Origin: Asticcacaulis taihuensis
GTDB taxonomy: Bacteria; Pseudomonadota; Alphaproteobacteria; Caulobacterales; Caulobacteraceae
Direction of reading: 5' to 3'
Assembly: GCF_900100255.1 (NCBI RefSeq)
Contig: NZ_FMTS01000009.1
Coordinates: forward strand, 1-64,000
Length of the DNA stretch: 64,000 nt
Shown piece by piece: positions 27,987 to 37,593 of the stretch (the stretch's first letter is position 1; every line of letters begins with the position of its first letter). The notes below the pieces were generated by a model. That model saw nothing but the letters and a program-made list of their open reading frames with translations, did no database searches and was not told the DNA's origin. Position numbers and translations under genes: made by a program.

Positions 27987-29039
27987 TTACCGTATCCTGG
28001 AGGTACACATTTCACTGACCGGGTCAGCTCCGGTAGCGGCAATCAGGCCCAGCCGGTAAGGCAGCTTGAGATAGTCCGGCTCCTGGCTGTCCGGGTCAAG
28101 CCCCTGATAAAGAAATTGGAGCGGACGGCACGGGTCGATCGACAAGGTCTGATCGAAACCTGAACGGATCATTTCGCCATGCGAGACGCCCTGCGACCAG
28201 GTTTTGCCATCAAAGCGAACATTGCCCGCTCCCGCGAAAACATTCGTGGAATCGCCTATTGGCGCCCATTCACCATCCAGACGGTCACTTTTCCATATCC
28301 GGAAATACCGCCCCTTGGGGCCAATGGCCTCGACCAGCGTTATATAGTTTTTCGTGCCCGCTACCCTGTAGGTATTGCTGGCTTCAAAGATATCGTCCCT
28401 CGGCCCGGTCATTACGCGGGTCGTGTTGTGGAAGCCGGCCGGAAAGGCATCAAGCGTTGTTTCGGCGCGGAAGAAACTGCCATTATCATTGGTGAAGAAA
28501 AGATAGCAGTTCGCGTCATCGCAAATGACCCAGAAGTCCAGCCAGCCGGCCTCGCCGTTCGGTTGCCTGACCACATCCGGAACGGCGTCGAAGAATGGGG
28601 TGGGCGCGCTCCACGAAAGGGGATCGCTGATGTCCGAACTTGTGGAGTACATCGGGTCGCCGCCCTGGTAGACCATGTACCAGAGCTTTCGAGGCGCGAA
28701 GTAAAAGACCTGCGGCGCCGCGCGATAACCCGGCCCCATCGGCGACTTATCCAACGGCACGATCGGCGACGCTTTCGCCTGCGACCAGTCGGAAAAGTGG
28801 GTATAGGCCAGCCCCCAACCGTTCGTGCCGGCGGTGGTCATGAACACATGATACTCACCGTCGTAAAAGACGACCGACGGGTCTTTGACGCCGTAATAGG
28901 TTATCCCCTCGCCTTTCGGCGGCATGATCAGCGGCGGGCTGGAGGCCCAGTGGAAACCTCCGGCAGCCCCCGCCTGCGCCAGCCCTGGCAGGATGGTGAG
29001 CGCGAAGATGGCGGAGAGGATAGGCGTACATTTCTTCAT
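27987..29039 (-). CDS. GH62 alpha-L-arabinofuranosidase
   Basis: 350 residues with a signal peptide (AQAGAAG). The family pattern is clear: FHWASSPPLIMPPK, VKDPSVVFYDGEYHVF (catalytic base Asp53), PQVFYFAPRKLWYMVYQGG, GWLDFWVICDD, and DDIFEASNTYRV with the probable acid Glu. GH62 enzymes are five-bladed propellers that cut arabinofuranosyl side chains from arabinoxylan; here the target may also be arabinosylated xyloglucan. GAGG precedes the ATG. It follows the SGNH esterase gene after 32 bases in the operon. Confidence 0.88.
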   Translation of the reverse strand: MKKCTPILSAIFALTILPGLAQAGAAGGFHWASSPPLIMPPKGEGITYYGVKDPSVVFYDGEYHVFMTTAGTNGWGLAYTHFSDWSQAKASPIVPLDKSPMGPGYRAAPQVFYFAPRKLWYMVYQGGDPMYSTSSDISDPLSWSAPTPFFDAVPDVVRQPNGEAGWLDFWVICDDANCYLFFTNDNGSFFRAETTLDAFPAGFHNTTRVMTGPRDDIFEASNTYRVAGTKNYITLVEAIGPKGRYFRIWKSDRLDGEWAPIGDSTNVFAGAGNVRFDGKTWSQGVSHGEMIRSGFDQTLSIDPCRPLQFLYQGLDPDSQEPDYLKLPYRLGLIAATGADPVSEMCTSRIR

Positions 29040-29071
29040 AATGACCTCAAAATCCAGGATGAACCTGCCTG

Positions 29072-31048
29072 TCAGTTTATGTCCATGGCGAAGGGGGAGG
29101 CCGGCAGGTCCGCCCCGTCATAGAGATTGAGATAGGGCACATCGGCCCATCCGAAGCGCACAGACCGGGCATTGGCGATGGCTTCTCCCGGCAGAACGAC
29201 CGTGTTGCCTTCGATATGCGCGCTGGCGAAGTGGCAAGTCGCCGCACACACCTCGAAGCCCAGCACGTCCTTGCCACCATAGGCACGCAGCGCTCCGTTG
29301 ACACCCTGAAAATCGACAACCAGATCATTGCCGCGGCGATACACACGCTCAGGCCGCGGCCCCAGCTTCAGCGCTTCACCATAGGCGACCTTGCGCGCGG
29401 CCAGGGCCAGTCTCAGCCCGACCTGGCGTTTTTGCGTCGGGTGAATATCGAAACGGTCGCCGACATCGTAGCTGACCGCCATGCCGACATGCGGGTCATT
29501 CTGCTCCAACTGGCGCTGGATATCACGGATTTCGCCCCAGCCAGAGGCCGCCGGCACATCCTGAGGCGTGCCGAACGCGCTCAACTGCACCACCAGGAAC
29601 GGCAGGTCGGGCGCTTCGAAATGCTCGCGCCAGTCCTTCACCAGGGCGGGCAGGAGTTTGGCGTAAAGAGCTGGGTTGCCGGCATTCGATTCCCCCTGAT
29701 ACCAGGCAATACCCCTCAGGCTATATGGAGCTACGGGCGCAATCATGCCGTTGTAGAGCACGGCAGGCGCCGCGGCCTCGGACCAGGGCGCGGTGGGCGG
29801 CGTTCCCATGGCCTTGATATCAGCACCGATATGGTAATGCCATTCTGCCGACAAGGTGATGCGCGCACCAGACTCCAGCAACAGCGCCCGATCGGACGGC
29901 GCATCATAAAGACCACCCCCGCCGCCAGAGTCCAGAACGCGAACGGCAATGACATTTTGCCCCGCTTTCAACGTCCCCTTCGGAAGGGTGTAATGGCGCG
30001 GCAAGGTCCAACCGTCAGTCGTTCCGACCAAAACGCCGTTTACCCAGGTGGTATCGGAATCATCGACCGGTCCCAGATCGAGCGATACGGCGTGGGCCGC
30101 CTGATCCGCTGTCAGCGTGACTGTCTGGCGGTACCAGACAACACCGTCGAACGCCCTCAATGCCGGGACACCACTGCTCTCCCAGACACCCGATGCCACG
30201 AGGGTCGGCCAGACTGCGTCGTCAAATCCCTTGCCGGACCACAATCCGACTTGATTATAATCCGGATCGTGTTCGCGCCACCAGGCCTTGGAATGGGCCT
30301 CCCAGTCAGACATAGCGGCCCGCGGATCAGTCCGGTACAGATCCTGCACACTGAGAACTTCGCGCATGTCATCAAAGGCCGACAGACCTTCCCGGCTCAC
30401 CCATAGTTCAGCCGCCGTACCTCCCCACGACGCATGAATCACCCCCTGGGGCACATGTGTCTTATCGGCGAGTTCCCGCGCCATGAAGTAGCATACGGCC
30501 GAGGTGTTGGGTACGGAGGCGGGTGACGACACCTTCCACTGCGCCCCTTTGACGAACCCGGTGACGGGCGAAGCCTGCGAATTTCTGGGGACGTCGAAAA
30601 TACGCAATTGCGGATTTCCAGCGCCCGCCACCTCGCTCTCACCATTATTGGCCGCCTTGAGAGGAAACTCCATGTTCGACTGGCCCGAACACAACCAGAC
30701 ATCGCCGACCAGGATGTCGTTCAGGGTTTGCGTGTGGCCGTGCGTATCCGAAACCGTCAGTGCATAGGGACCGCCCGCCGCCTGTTGCGGCAGGGAGAGC
30801 GAAAAGTGGCCCGATGCGTCAGCCTTGCCGCTGATGCTGGTCACAACGCGGTTGCCTTCGGACAGGGTCAGGTTGACCGCTTCATTCGCCGGCCCCTGCC
30901 CCCAGACGGCTACCGGTTTGTCGCGCTGCAGGACGGCGTGATCGGTAAAGACCGGCGCCAAACCAAATGCCTCCTGCGCATGTGCAGCCGTGACGCCGCC
31001 AAACGCAATGGCAGCGGTAAATATCGCATTGGTTACCTTGTATTTCAT
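29072..31048 (-). CDS. SGNH sialate O-acetylesterase-like enzyme, candidate hemicellulose deacetylase
   Basis: 658 residues from ATG 31046-31048 (AGGGA 8 bases upstream); a longer frame to 31210 runs into the previous gene. A signal peptide ends at AHAQ. The nucleophile Ser124 is in the block I motif CSGQSNMEF, and the C-terminal DIHPTQK holds the catalytic Asp-x-x-His type pair. Between them is a GH2-like sugar-binding jelly roll (about residues 280-400; VVWYRQTVTL, DDSDTTWVNGVLVG). This layout is like acetylesterases annotated as sialate O-acetylesterases and the xyloglucan acetylesterases of family CE20. It would remove acetyl groups so that glycosidases can act. Confidence 0.82.
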   Translation of the reverse strand: MKYKVTNAIFTAAIAFGGVTAAHAQEAFGLAPVFTDHAVLQRDKPVAVWGQGPANEAVNLTLSEGNRVVTSISGKADASGHFSLSLPQQAAGGPYALTVSDTHGHTQTLNDILVGDVWLCSGQSNMEFPLKAANNGESEVAGAGNPQLRIFDVPRNSQASPVTGFVKGAQWKVSSPASVPNTSAVCYFMARELADKTHVPQGVIHASWGGTAAELWVSREGLSAFDDMREVLSVQDLYRTDPRAAMSDWEAHSKAWWREHDPDYNQVGLWSGKGFDDAVWPTLVASGVWESSGVPALRAFDGVVWYRQTVTLTADQAAHAVSLDLGPVDDSDTTWVNGVLVGTTDGWTLPRHYTLPKGTLKAGQNVIAVRVLDSGGGGGLYDAPSDRALLLESGARITLSAEWHYHIGADIKAMGTPPTAPWSEAAAPAVLYNGMIAPVAPYSLRGIAWYQGESNAGNPALYAKLLPALVKDWREHFEAPDLPFLVVQLSAFGTPQDVPAASGWGEIRDIQRQLEQNDPHVGMAVSYDVGDRFDIHPTQKRQVGLRLALAARKVAYGEALKLGPRPERVYRRGNDLVVDFQGVNGALRAYGGKDVLGFEVCAATCHFASAHIEGNTVVLPGEAIANARSVRFGWADVPYLNLYDGADLPASPFAMDIN

Positions 31049-31106
31049 TGACCACATCCCTGGCGCGCAAGACCTTTTCAAGACGGCGCCGCTCGTTAAA
31101 TTGCGA

Positions 31107-32093
31107 CTATGCAAACAACTTCTCCTGACGTGCGAAGTTGAGGAACAGCGGCAGCCACAGACCATCGGGACTGCCTGGCTGACCGCCCACGCCAAAGCCG
31201 TGTCCCCCATGGGCGAACAGGTGGGTCTCGACCGTTATCTTGGCGGCAACCATGGCGTCACGTAGCCGCACCGAATTGGCCACGGGCACAGCATCGTCAT
31301 CCTCAGCGTGGACCAGGAAGGTTGGCGCAGCCGCCGACGTAACATTGAGGTCTGGCGACCACTCGCGGATCTGCGCCGGCGTCGGCGGGCCGCCGAACAG
31401 CGATGGCGCCACCCCGCCATAGGCATAGGTCGGATCGACGCATTGTACAGGGTAGATCGGTGCCGCCAGGAACGGCCTCGCGCTGAATTGGTCCGCCGCG
31501 TCAACAGGCGAATAGAAGGCGGCCGAGTGTCGCGTGGCAAGGGTGGTCGTCAGGAAGCCGCCGGCACTGAATCCGAGAACGCCAACCCGAGCCGGGTCAA
31601 GGTGAAAGCGGGTCGCTTGAGCGCGGATGACGCGCATGGCGCGCTGGGCGTCGGCCGGCCCGACCTTGGCAGGTTCCTTCCAGCCGTCCTGGGCCAGACG
31701 GTAGATCAGCACGAAACACGAGATGCCGGCACGATTGAGAATGTCGGCAACCTTATAGCCCTCGTGCTCAAAGTAGTTCCACTGGAAGCTGCCCCCCGGA
31801 ATGATAAGCATGGCTGAGCCGTTGGGCTGGGCTGCCGGCAATGAGATCATGTACGGCCTACTAATACCATTCGTGCGCCGGCTGCTATAACCCGGACTTG
31901 TCGAGGTCTGCTCGATGACCTCAGTCATGCCGGGATGGAGTGCCCCTTCGGGCGCATCCGGCCACAATTCGATAATGTCCTGTGGGGCAGCCGCGCGGGC
32001 TTGCGCCCGGACCTCGGTAGCCGCCATTCCGATTACCGATGCGCCCGCCAGAGCGAAGGGAGATTTTACAAGATCGCGGCGCGACAGGCTCAT
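31107..32093 (-). CDS. Alpha/beta-hydrolase esterase with Tat signal
   Basis: 328 residues with a twin-arginine leader (SRRDLVKSPFALAGA). Nucleophile Ser176 is in GFSAGG, acid in VHAEDDDAVP, and the histidine in HGGHGFG, as in BD-FAE/acetyl-xylan-esterase-like hydrolases; the oxyanion segment IIPGGSF fits. It probably removes acetyl or other acyl groups from hemicellulose in the periplasm, complementing the downstream SGNH esterase. GGAG lies 9 bases before the ATG. It is 79 bases after the halogenase gene and 58 bases before the SGNH gene. Confidence 0.85.
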   Translation of the reverse strand: MSLSRRDLVKSPFALAGASVIGMAATEVRAQARAAAPQDIIELWPDAPEGALHPGMTEVIEQTSTSPGYSSRRTNGISRPYMISLPAAQPNGSAMLIIPGGSFQWNYFEHEGYKVADILNRAGISCFVLIYRLAQDGWKEPAKVGPADAQRAMRVIRAQATRFHLDPARVGVLGFSAGGFLTTTLATRHSAAFYSPVDAADQFSARPFLAAPIYPVQCVDPTYAYGGVAPSLFGGPPTPAQIREWSPDLNVTSAAAPTFLVHAEDDDAVPVANSVRLRDAMVAAKITVETHLFAHGGHGFGVGGQPGSPDGLWLPLFLNFARQEKLFA

Positions 32094-32172
32094 GGTGAAT
32101 ACTCCTCAAATTTCCTGAACTGAAACGGTTTCTTTCATGCCCCTGCAGTCGAACGGCATAGCGGCGCACCGC

Positions 32173-33663
32173 TCAGGAAGCCTTGCAGTACTGGTCGATG
32201 AAATCCTGATGCGAAGTGACCGCCTGTGCCGAACGTATGATCTCTTCGCGGCGTATTTCCATACCCTTGCGGATCTGCTCCAAGGGATAGAGATCCGCCG
32301 CTACGGCGTAGCGCGCGGGTACGACGCCGTTGCCCAGCAGGATGGCGAGCCAACTCGGCTCCATATAGGACTCGAGATCACCGAGCGCGATTTGCCCGCT
32401 GGCCTTCCAGATCTCAAGCTTGTGCCGAAGGCTGTCAGGTATTTCGATGTCGCGGGATGCCGCCCACAATGGTTCGGGCCGGCGTGACAGGTAATAGTGC
32501 GCGATGATGAAGTCGCGTATGCGCTCGAGCTCGATGGTCGTTATCCGATTATATTCGTCGCGCAAAACGGGGTTGATGGTCCTCTGGGGGAAGAGCCGAA
32601 GCAACTTCAACACCCCCGTGACGATCAACTGCAGTCCGGTTGATTCCAGTGGTTCGAGGAAGCAGGAGGCGAAACCGATCCCTATGCAATTGCGGTTCCA
32701 GAACCACTTGCGATGCCCGGATGTAAAGCGGAACACCCGTGGTTCGGCCAGCAGTTCGCCGTCGAGATTTCCCAGCAAAGCCTCGCGCGCCGCGTCGTCG
32801 CTCCAGAGATCCGAATTATAGACCATGCCATTGCCATTGCGATGTTGCAGCGGAATGGTCCAGCGCCAGCCCCCGGCGTGGGCGGTGGATCGCGTAAACG
32901 GCATCAGCGCGCCAGTCCGTTTCGATGGGGCCGCTATGGCGCTGTTGCAAAGCAACCAGCGCGACCAGTCAACAAACGGCGTGTCCAACGCCTTTCCCAG
33001 CAATTCAGATGCAAAACCCGTGCAATCCAGGAACAGGTCGCCGGGAACCTTAACGCCCTCGGCAAGATGGACAGCGGCAATATTGCCGGAGGCGCCATCC
33101 AGATCGAAGTGCGTCATCCTGCCTTCGATACGCTGCACGCCCAGCCCGGTCGCCACGTCCCGCAGATAGCGGGCGTACAATGCGGCATCAAAGTGATAGG
33201 CATGGTGATAGCGCGAATTCTGCGGATCACTAGGCGCAAAATTATTATTCTTCGCGACGGCGTAGGCGAACGAGTAGTCATCGATCGGACGTTCATCGCC
33301 GGATTGCCGCAATCTCAGCCAGTAATGGTGGGTCGATACATTGTCAACGTGGTGACCATAGTCGCTGAACGCGTGGAAATGCCGGTTTCCGGCAACGCCC
33401 CAGTCGCAAAATTCAATACCCAGCTTGAACGTGCCCTGGGTACTGCGAATAAAATCATTTTCCCCAATGCCGAGCAAAGCGTTGCAATGCGTCAGAATCG
33501 GAACCGTCGCCTCCCCGACGCCGATGATGCCGATCTCCTCGGATTCAACCAGAGTGATGCGGATGTGACGGCGATCCGTCCTCTTGGCGAGCAGCGCGGC
33601 CGCGATCCACCCCGCCGCGCCACCACCCAGTATGACGATTTCCTGTTGCTGTACGCTATTCAT
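32173..33663 (-). CDS. Flavin-dependent tryptophan-halogenase-family protein
   Basis: 496 residues from ATG 33661-33663 with GAGG upstream. It has the FAD dinucleotide motif ILGGGAAGWIAA, the second motif GVGEATVP, the catalytic-lysine segment TFKLGIEFCDW (Lys80, equivalent to the catalytic Lys of PrnA) and the halogenase WxWxIP signature in GWRWTIPLQH. No signal peptide is seen, so it is cytoplasmic. It directly follows the TonB receptor gene in an operon of secreted sugar enzymes. Halogenase-like genes next to TonB receptors recur in sugar loci of proteobacteria (recalled), but their substrate is unknown. Catalytic motifs are intact, so it is not a decayed copy. Confidence 0.9.
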   Translation of the reverse strand: MNSVQQQEIVILGGGAAGWIAAALLAKRTDRRHIRITLVESEEIGIIGVGEATVPILTHCNALLGIGENDFIRSTQGTFKLGIEFCDWGVAGNRHFHAFSDYGHHVDNVSTHHYWLRLRQSGDERPIDDYSFAYAVAKNNNFAPSDPQNSRYHHAYHFDAALYARYLRDVATGLGVQRIEGRMTHFDLDGASGNIAAVHLAEGVKVPGDLFLDCTGFASELLGKALDTPFVDWSRWLLCNSAIAAPSKRTGALMPFTRSTAHAGGWRWTIPLQHRNGNGMVYNSDLWSDDAAREALLGNLDGELLAEPRVFRFTSGHRKWFWNRNCIGIGFASCFLEPLESTGLQLIVTGVLKLLRLFPQRTINPVLRDEYNRITTIELERIRDFIIAHYYLSRRPEPLWAASRDIEIPDSLRHKLEIWKASGQIALGDLESYMEPSWLAILLGNGVVPARYAVAADLYPLEQIRKGMEIRREEIIRSAQAVTSHQDFIDQYCKAS

Positions 33664-33768
33664 AACATACCTCGCCGTGAACGCACCCGACGCCATGTCT
33701 GTCGAAGGGGCTTCAGGCCTTTACGGTTTGGAGTCGGGCAAGCCGCCTGCGCCTGTGCCCTGTAATAA

Positions 33769-33835
33769 GCGGCCGGAATGATCCGGCCGCCAGACTTTAT
33801 TTGAAAAAGCAAGGGCGCTTCGCGATGAAGCGCCC
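33769..33835 (-). terminator. Tandem hairpins after the TonB receptor gene
   Basis: In the minus direction the first stem is GGGCGCTT (33813-33820) paired with AAGCGCCC (33828-33835), followed by TTGCTTTTTC, which is terminator-like. The second stem is the perfect 9-bp GCGGCCGGA (33769-33777) / TCCGGCCGC (33782-33790). Together they probably reduce transcription from the receptor into the halogenase and the other downstream genes. Confidence 0.6.
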
Positions 33836-33846
33836 CCCTTTGCCCG

Positions 33847-36800
33847 TTAGTAACGTGCCCGAATAGTGACCTCGTAGCGCTGATCACTGACGTTATAGTC
33901 GTACGGCTCGAACACACCAGGTACTGGTTCCTGAAGCGTTCTCGACTTCGTGTTGGTGAGGTTGTTCGCGTTGAAGGAAACGGAAATCTCGTCGTTCACA
34001 CGGTAGTCAAAGCCCATATCCAGGTAACCGGCCGCGGCCATGTAGGCAGGCACCATGTTGTACACCGGATAGGAATGGGCGCTGTCAAAGTTGGTCGGGC
34101 TGGTGTTGAGGGTGTAGGGATTGCCGCCGCTTGTCGCATAGGACAGCGGATTGACGTTGGTCGACAGCAACGCCTTGTCGCGCCAGTTGTACGCCAGACG
34201 GAAATTGACCTCGTCGCGGCTGTACAGCAACTGGATGTTGTAGGCCCACTTCGACAACCCGGCGTAGGGGAGCTTGGAGTAGGTCAGAGGCACCGTGCCG
34301 TCCGGGTTGAGGCCCGGCAGAGAACCGCCTGCGGGCGGAGGCGTTAACACGCTGTTGGCCTGCTGGGCAGGGTTTCGGCTGTCGATGTAGGTCACGTTGC
34401 CATCAAGGCCAAACCCGCGAAGCAAACCGGGGAGTTTATCGAAGAACTTACGCCCACCGAGTTCAAAGCCCTTGATGTAGGCCTTCTGCTCCGACGTCTT
34501 GTTCTGCAGATAGAGCCAGGGAAGATCGAGCGTCGTCGGCGTCCCCGGATCCGGATCCCCTGCGTTGACCGGAGGGGTGTCACCATTGGCGTAAGCCAAA
34601 GCCGGGATCGGCAGATTGTTGGCGATGAACGAATAGAACACCGGGTGATCCTCGACCTGCTTGGCGAACAGATCGAAGTACAGGAAGCTGGACGACGACG
34701 GATAGTATTCGAACGTCATATCCTGACTGTTGATCATGGTCGGCTTCAGATTTGCGCCCCCACCATTAACGGAAACACCTGTGAGAATCGAAGGCGCCTG
34801 CGGATTTCCGGCAGAAACCGATCTGGCGGAAATCGAACCACCCGCGCGGATATCATTGAGATTCGGCGGGGCAGACGCCCTCGATGCCGCAGCGCGAATG
34901 ATGAACTTATTGGTTACGTCGAACTTGATGTTGAACGAAGGCAGAATACGATGGTAGCTGTAATCGCGGGTCTGCATGCTATACCCCGGAACAAAGGAAT
35001 AGAGCGTCGGGAAGACCGGCGATGAATTCGGATCAGCCGCCAGCGCCTGCTGCGCGTTGTAGTAATCCAGGCTGTCCTGCAAGGTTAGAGCAAGGTTCGC
35101 GGCATTCGGCGTGTTCAGCAGACCGCTCGCATGCAGGGTTTCGCTGAACGAACGAATGCCGATATTACCCGAGAACGCCGGAATGAATCCGAAGCCATCG
35201 TGCGCAAACTTGGCCTGGATATAGACCGCATTCGTGGCGATGTGGCTATTGGTCTTGTTCAGCCCCTGATCAATATACTTCGTCCAATAGTCGTCCGCGG
35301 TCCCGTTAGCGATCTGCCCGTTATAGGTCGAGAGCAAATGGTACCAATCATAACTCTGCATGAGCGATTGGCTGGGGACAAGAAGCTGGCCCGGAACAGC
35401 CGCTTCACCGCCAAAGAAATTCTTAAAGGTGCCGATTTCATAATCTGACGATGGCACGTTCGTATTCGTCAGATATAGTATATTCCCCGCGCCATAAGTC
35501 GGGTCTCCGGGATGCGATCCCCACGGATTCGACAACCAGGACTGACTCAGAGGCGCCCAATAGGTCCCTACAAAGTCGTCATTCTCGTCACGGGTAGCGG
35601 AACGACCGCCGAAACTGATGCTGCGCAGGAATCCATCATCGCTGACCTGGTATTCAACATCGATGTGGGCAGCGACCATCTCCCCTTTATTATCGGGTCT
35701 GTGATAGCCGAAATTGCTTAGATACGCGCTGCTTTTATCGAGCAGGCCAGTTGTGGAAAGACCAGACAAGACTGGCAGAGACCCCGTCAGGTCGACGTCC
35801 ATTGACGTCACCAACTGGCTGCTCTGAGCCAGGCCAACATAAAACTGTTCCCCGGTCGAGCTGGAACTGACATATTGCACACCACCACGAACCGCCAGAC
35901 GGTCTGTGGGCGTCCACATGAAGCTCTGCGATATATCGAGCGTGGAACTTTTGCCGTGAGAAGCGGACGCCCCGCCGCTCGGATTAAATGTACCCGCGGG
36001 GCCACACTGCACCAGACGCTTGCCATCCCAATCCGCAGGGGGATTGTTCGGATCAATACCGGAATTTGCCGACCAGTCCCACTGAAGCGACGACGCGGGG
36101 CTGCCAAAGACGCCGCCGCAATCCATCCTGTAGTAGGTGGGGAACCAACTGTTCTGCGACACAAAACTGTCGCTCGCGGTCGTGTTCGACCAATCGACCG
36201 AATTACCGCTGGACCCTACCGTGAGGCTACCCGAACGTAAAGCGCCGTTGGCGTCATACTCAACCGGGGTGCCGACATTGGGCATAACGGCAGACGCCGC
36301 CGAGGGGGAGGACCCCACGCCACCGCTGTTCCCCCAACTATCGTCGTTGTACTGCGTGTAGAACACCGTGTTGGTCAGCGTCAGGTTGTCATTCGGTTTC
36401 CACTGAACGGCCTGATAGGCGCCGTACCGTTCACGCTTGCTGGTATTGGTACTCCAGTTGAACGAGCTGGGAACAAAAGCCAGATGATCGTCACGCGTGG
36501 ACGTCGGCGCATATTCGCCGAACATGGCGCCGACCTGCAAATCGCTGCTCTGCTGGTGCAGAGCGCTGTAGGCCACATCCCACAACACGCCAACTTCACC
36601 GAATTTGGTGTCGAAACGCTTGGAGAACATGGCGGAAACACGGGGCGAACCCTTGCCCACCTGGCTGCCATAGCTTGCGCCGACAGTGAGCTGGCGTTGC
36701 GTCTCCTTGAAATCGAAGGGCAGATGGGTGCGAAGATTAATCAAGGATGCACCACCTTCAATGAGGTCAGCACGTGACGCCTTGTAGACATCGACACCGG

Positions 36801-37272
36801 CCATCAATTCAGGCGTGACCTCGTTCCAGCTGATGGCGCTCGCGCCATTGGCGCTGAATAACTGCTGGCCGTTAAGCATGCTCGAATTGAAGGGAAGACC
36901 GCGCACGGTGACACCCGTACCCTCGATCTGGAACGCGGTGCTGCCTCCGTTAGACCCGGTGAAACGGGAAATCGACACGCCCGACACGCGTTGAAGCACT
37001 TCAGTGATCGAATTGTCAGGCAGCTTGCCAGCCTCATCGGCGACGATCGAGTCGACGATCGTGTCCGAATTTTTCTTGATCTGGATGGCTGATTGCAAGG
37101 CCTTCCGACGCGCCGTAACGATAACGAGCGTATCGTCCGTGGCCGCCTTGGCTTCAGGCGCGCTGTCATTTCCGGCCGCGGCATCCTGCGCCATCGCGGA
37201 CACGCCTGTGGCCGCCAGAACAATGGCCGACACGCTTGCGCCCAATAAAATTTTACTCGTGATCTTTTTCAT
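33847..37272 (-). CDS. TonB-dependent receptor for hemicellulose oligosaccharides
   Basis: 1141 residues with a signal peptide (cleavage near SAMAQD), TonB-box-like DTLVIVTARRKA (about 47-58), plug domain (GKLPDNSITEVLQRVSGVSISRF, ISWNEVTPELMAGVDVYKA) and a large barrel ending YEVTIRARY. The size and plug type match receptors of the Caulobacter/Xanthomonas sugar-uptake class. As first gene of a 14 kb operon with halogenase, esterases, GH62, GH27 and GH31, it most likely imports xyloglucan-type oligosaccharides. GGAAGAAA precedes the ATG. A TTGTTG-18-TATTAT promoter with an adjacent inverted repeat lies about 80-120 bases upstream. Confidence 0.92.
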   Translation of the reverse strand: MKKITSKILLGASVSAIVLAATGVSAMAQDAAAGNDSAPEAKAATDDTLVIVTARRKALQSAIQIKKNSDTIVDSIVADEAGKLPDNSITEVLQRVSGVSISRFTGSNGGSTAFQIEGTGVTVRGLPFNSSMLNGQQLFSANGASAISWNEVTPELMAGVDVYKASRADLIEGGASLINLRTHLPFDFKETQRQLTVGASYGSQVGKGSPRVSAMFSKRFDTKFGEVGVLWDVAYSALHQQSSDLQVGAMFGEYAPTSTRDDHLAFVPSSFNWSTNTSKRERYGAYQAVQWKPNDNLTLTNTVFYTQYNDDSWGNSGGVGSSPSAASAVMPNVGTPVEYDANGALRSGSLTVGSSGNSVDWSNTTASDSFVSQNSWFPTYYRMDCGGVFGSPASSLQWDWSANSGIDPNNPPADWDGKRLVQCGPAGTFNPSGGASASHGKSSTLDISQSFMWTPTDRLAVRGGVQYVSSSSTGEQFYVGLAQSSQLVTSMDVDLTGSLPVLSGLSTTGLLDKSSAYLSNFGYHRPDNKGEMVAAHIDVEYQVSDDGFLRSISFGGRSATRDENDDFVGTYWAPLSQSWLSNPWGSHPGDPTYGAGNILYLTNTNVPSSDYEIGTFKNFFGGEAAVPGQLLVPSQSLMQSYDWYHLLSTYNGQIANGTADDYWTKYIDQGLNKTNSHIATNAVYIQAKFAHDGFGFIPAFSGNIGIRSFSETLHASGLLNTPNAANLALTLQDSLDYYNAQQALAADPNSSPVFPTLYSFVPGYSMQTRDYSYHRILPSFNIKFDVTNKFIIRAAASRASAPPNLNDIRAGGSISARSVSAGNPQAPSILTGVSVNGGGANLKPTMINSQDMTFEYYPSSSSFLYFDLFAKQVEDHPVFYSFIANNLPIPALAYANGDTPPVNAGDPDPGTPTTLDLPWLYLQNKTSEQKAYIKGFELGGRKFFDKLPGLLRGFGLDGNVTYIDSRNPAQQANSVLTPPPAGGSLPGLNPDGTVPLTYSKLPYAGLSKWAYNIQLLYSRDEVNFRLAYNWRDKALLSTNVNPLSYATSGGNPYTLNTSPTNFDSAHSYPVYNMVPAYMAAAGYLDMGFDYRVNDEISVSFNANNLTNTKSRTLQEPVPGVFEPYDYNVSDQRYEVTIRARY

Positions 37273-37348
37273 TTTCTTCCCTCTGGTCCGAAACAGACGC
37301 TGTCGCCGCTTCTTTATTCTTCATGGCAGCCGGGCCGCCATTTGTAAG

Positions 37349-37394
37349 ATAATAGCCTTGGTGTTTTAAATTCAACAATAAAATCTAATTTTAT
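37349..37394 (-). promoter_or_regulatory. TonB receptor promoter with AAAA-N5-TTTT inverted repeat
   Basis: On the minus strand: palindrome ATAAAATTAGATTTTAT (37378-37394), then TTGTTG (37373-37378), 18 bases, TATTAT (37349-37354). The arrangement AAAATT-NN-ATTTTATTG is shared with the GH5 promoter at 62593-62609. A regulator bound here would touch RNA polymerase at the -35 box. Confidence 0.5.
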
Positions 37395-37449
37395 ATAAGA
37401 AATGTCATGATTGTTGCGCCTTTGACACAAGGCGCTGGCTTCATAAATT

Positions 37450-37587
37450 TCGAAAAAAAGCCCCTCGCGCTGCGGAGCGAGGGAGTCGGGGAGGAAGCAC
37501 AATCGGTTGGGACGATTTGCGCCTTATTCACAAGCTTGCTCGAAACGCGCCGCAGCAACCTGACAGGACTTCAGGCACTAAGCTTAT
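37450..37587 (-). ncRNA. Candidate small RNA ending in an intrinsic terminator
   Basis: No protein gene is supported here, yet the minus strand carries a textbook terminator: stem CCCTCGC/GCGAGGG (37477-37483 with 37462-37468) followed after GC by seven T (37453-37459). About 110 bases upstream is TTGATA-16-TATTAT (37594-37621), predicting a transcript of about 130-140 bases. It contains CTTCCTCCCC (near 37488-37497), an anti-Shine-Dalgarno-like stretch of the kind used by many alphaproteobacterial small RNAs. It ends before the TonB receptor promoter. Transcription itself is not shown. Confidence 0.4.
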
Positions 37588-37593
37588 TGTACG

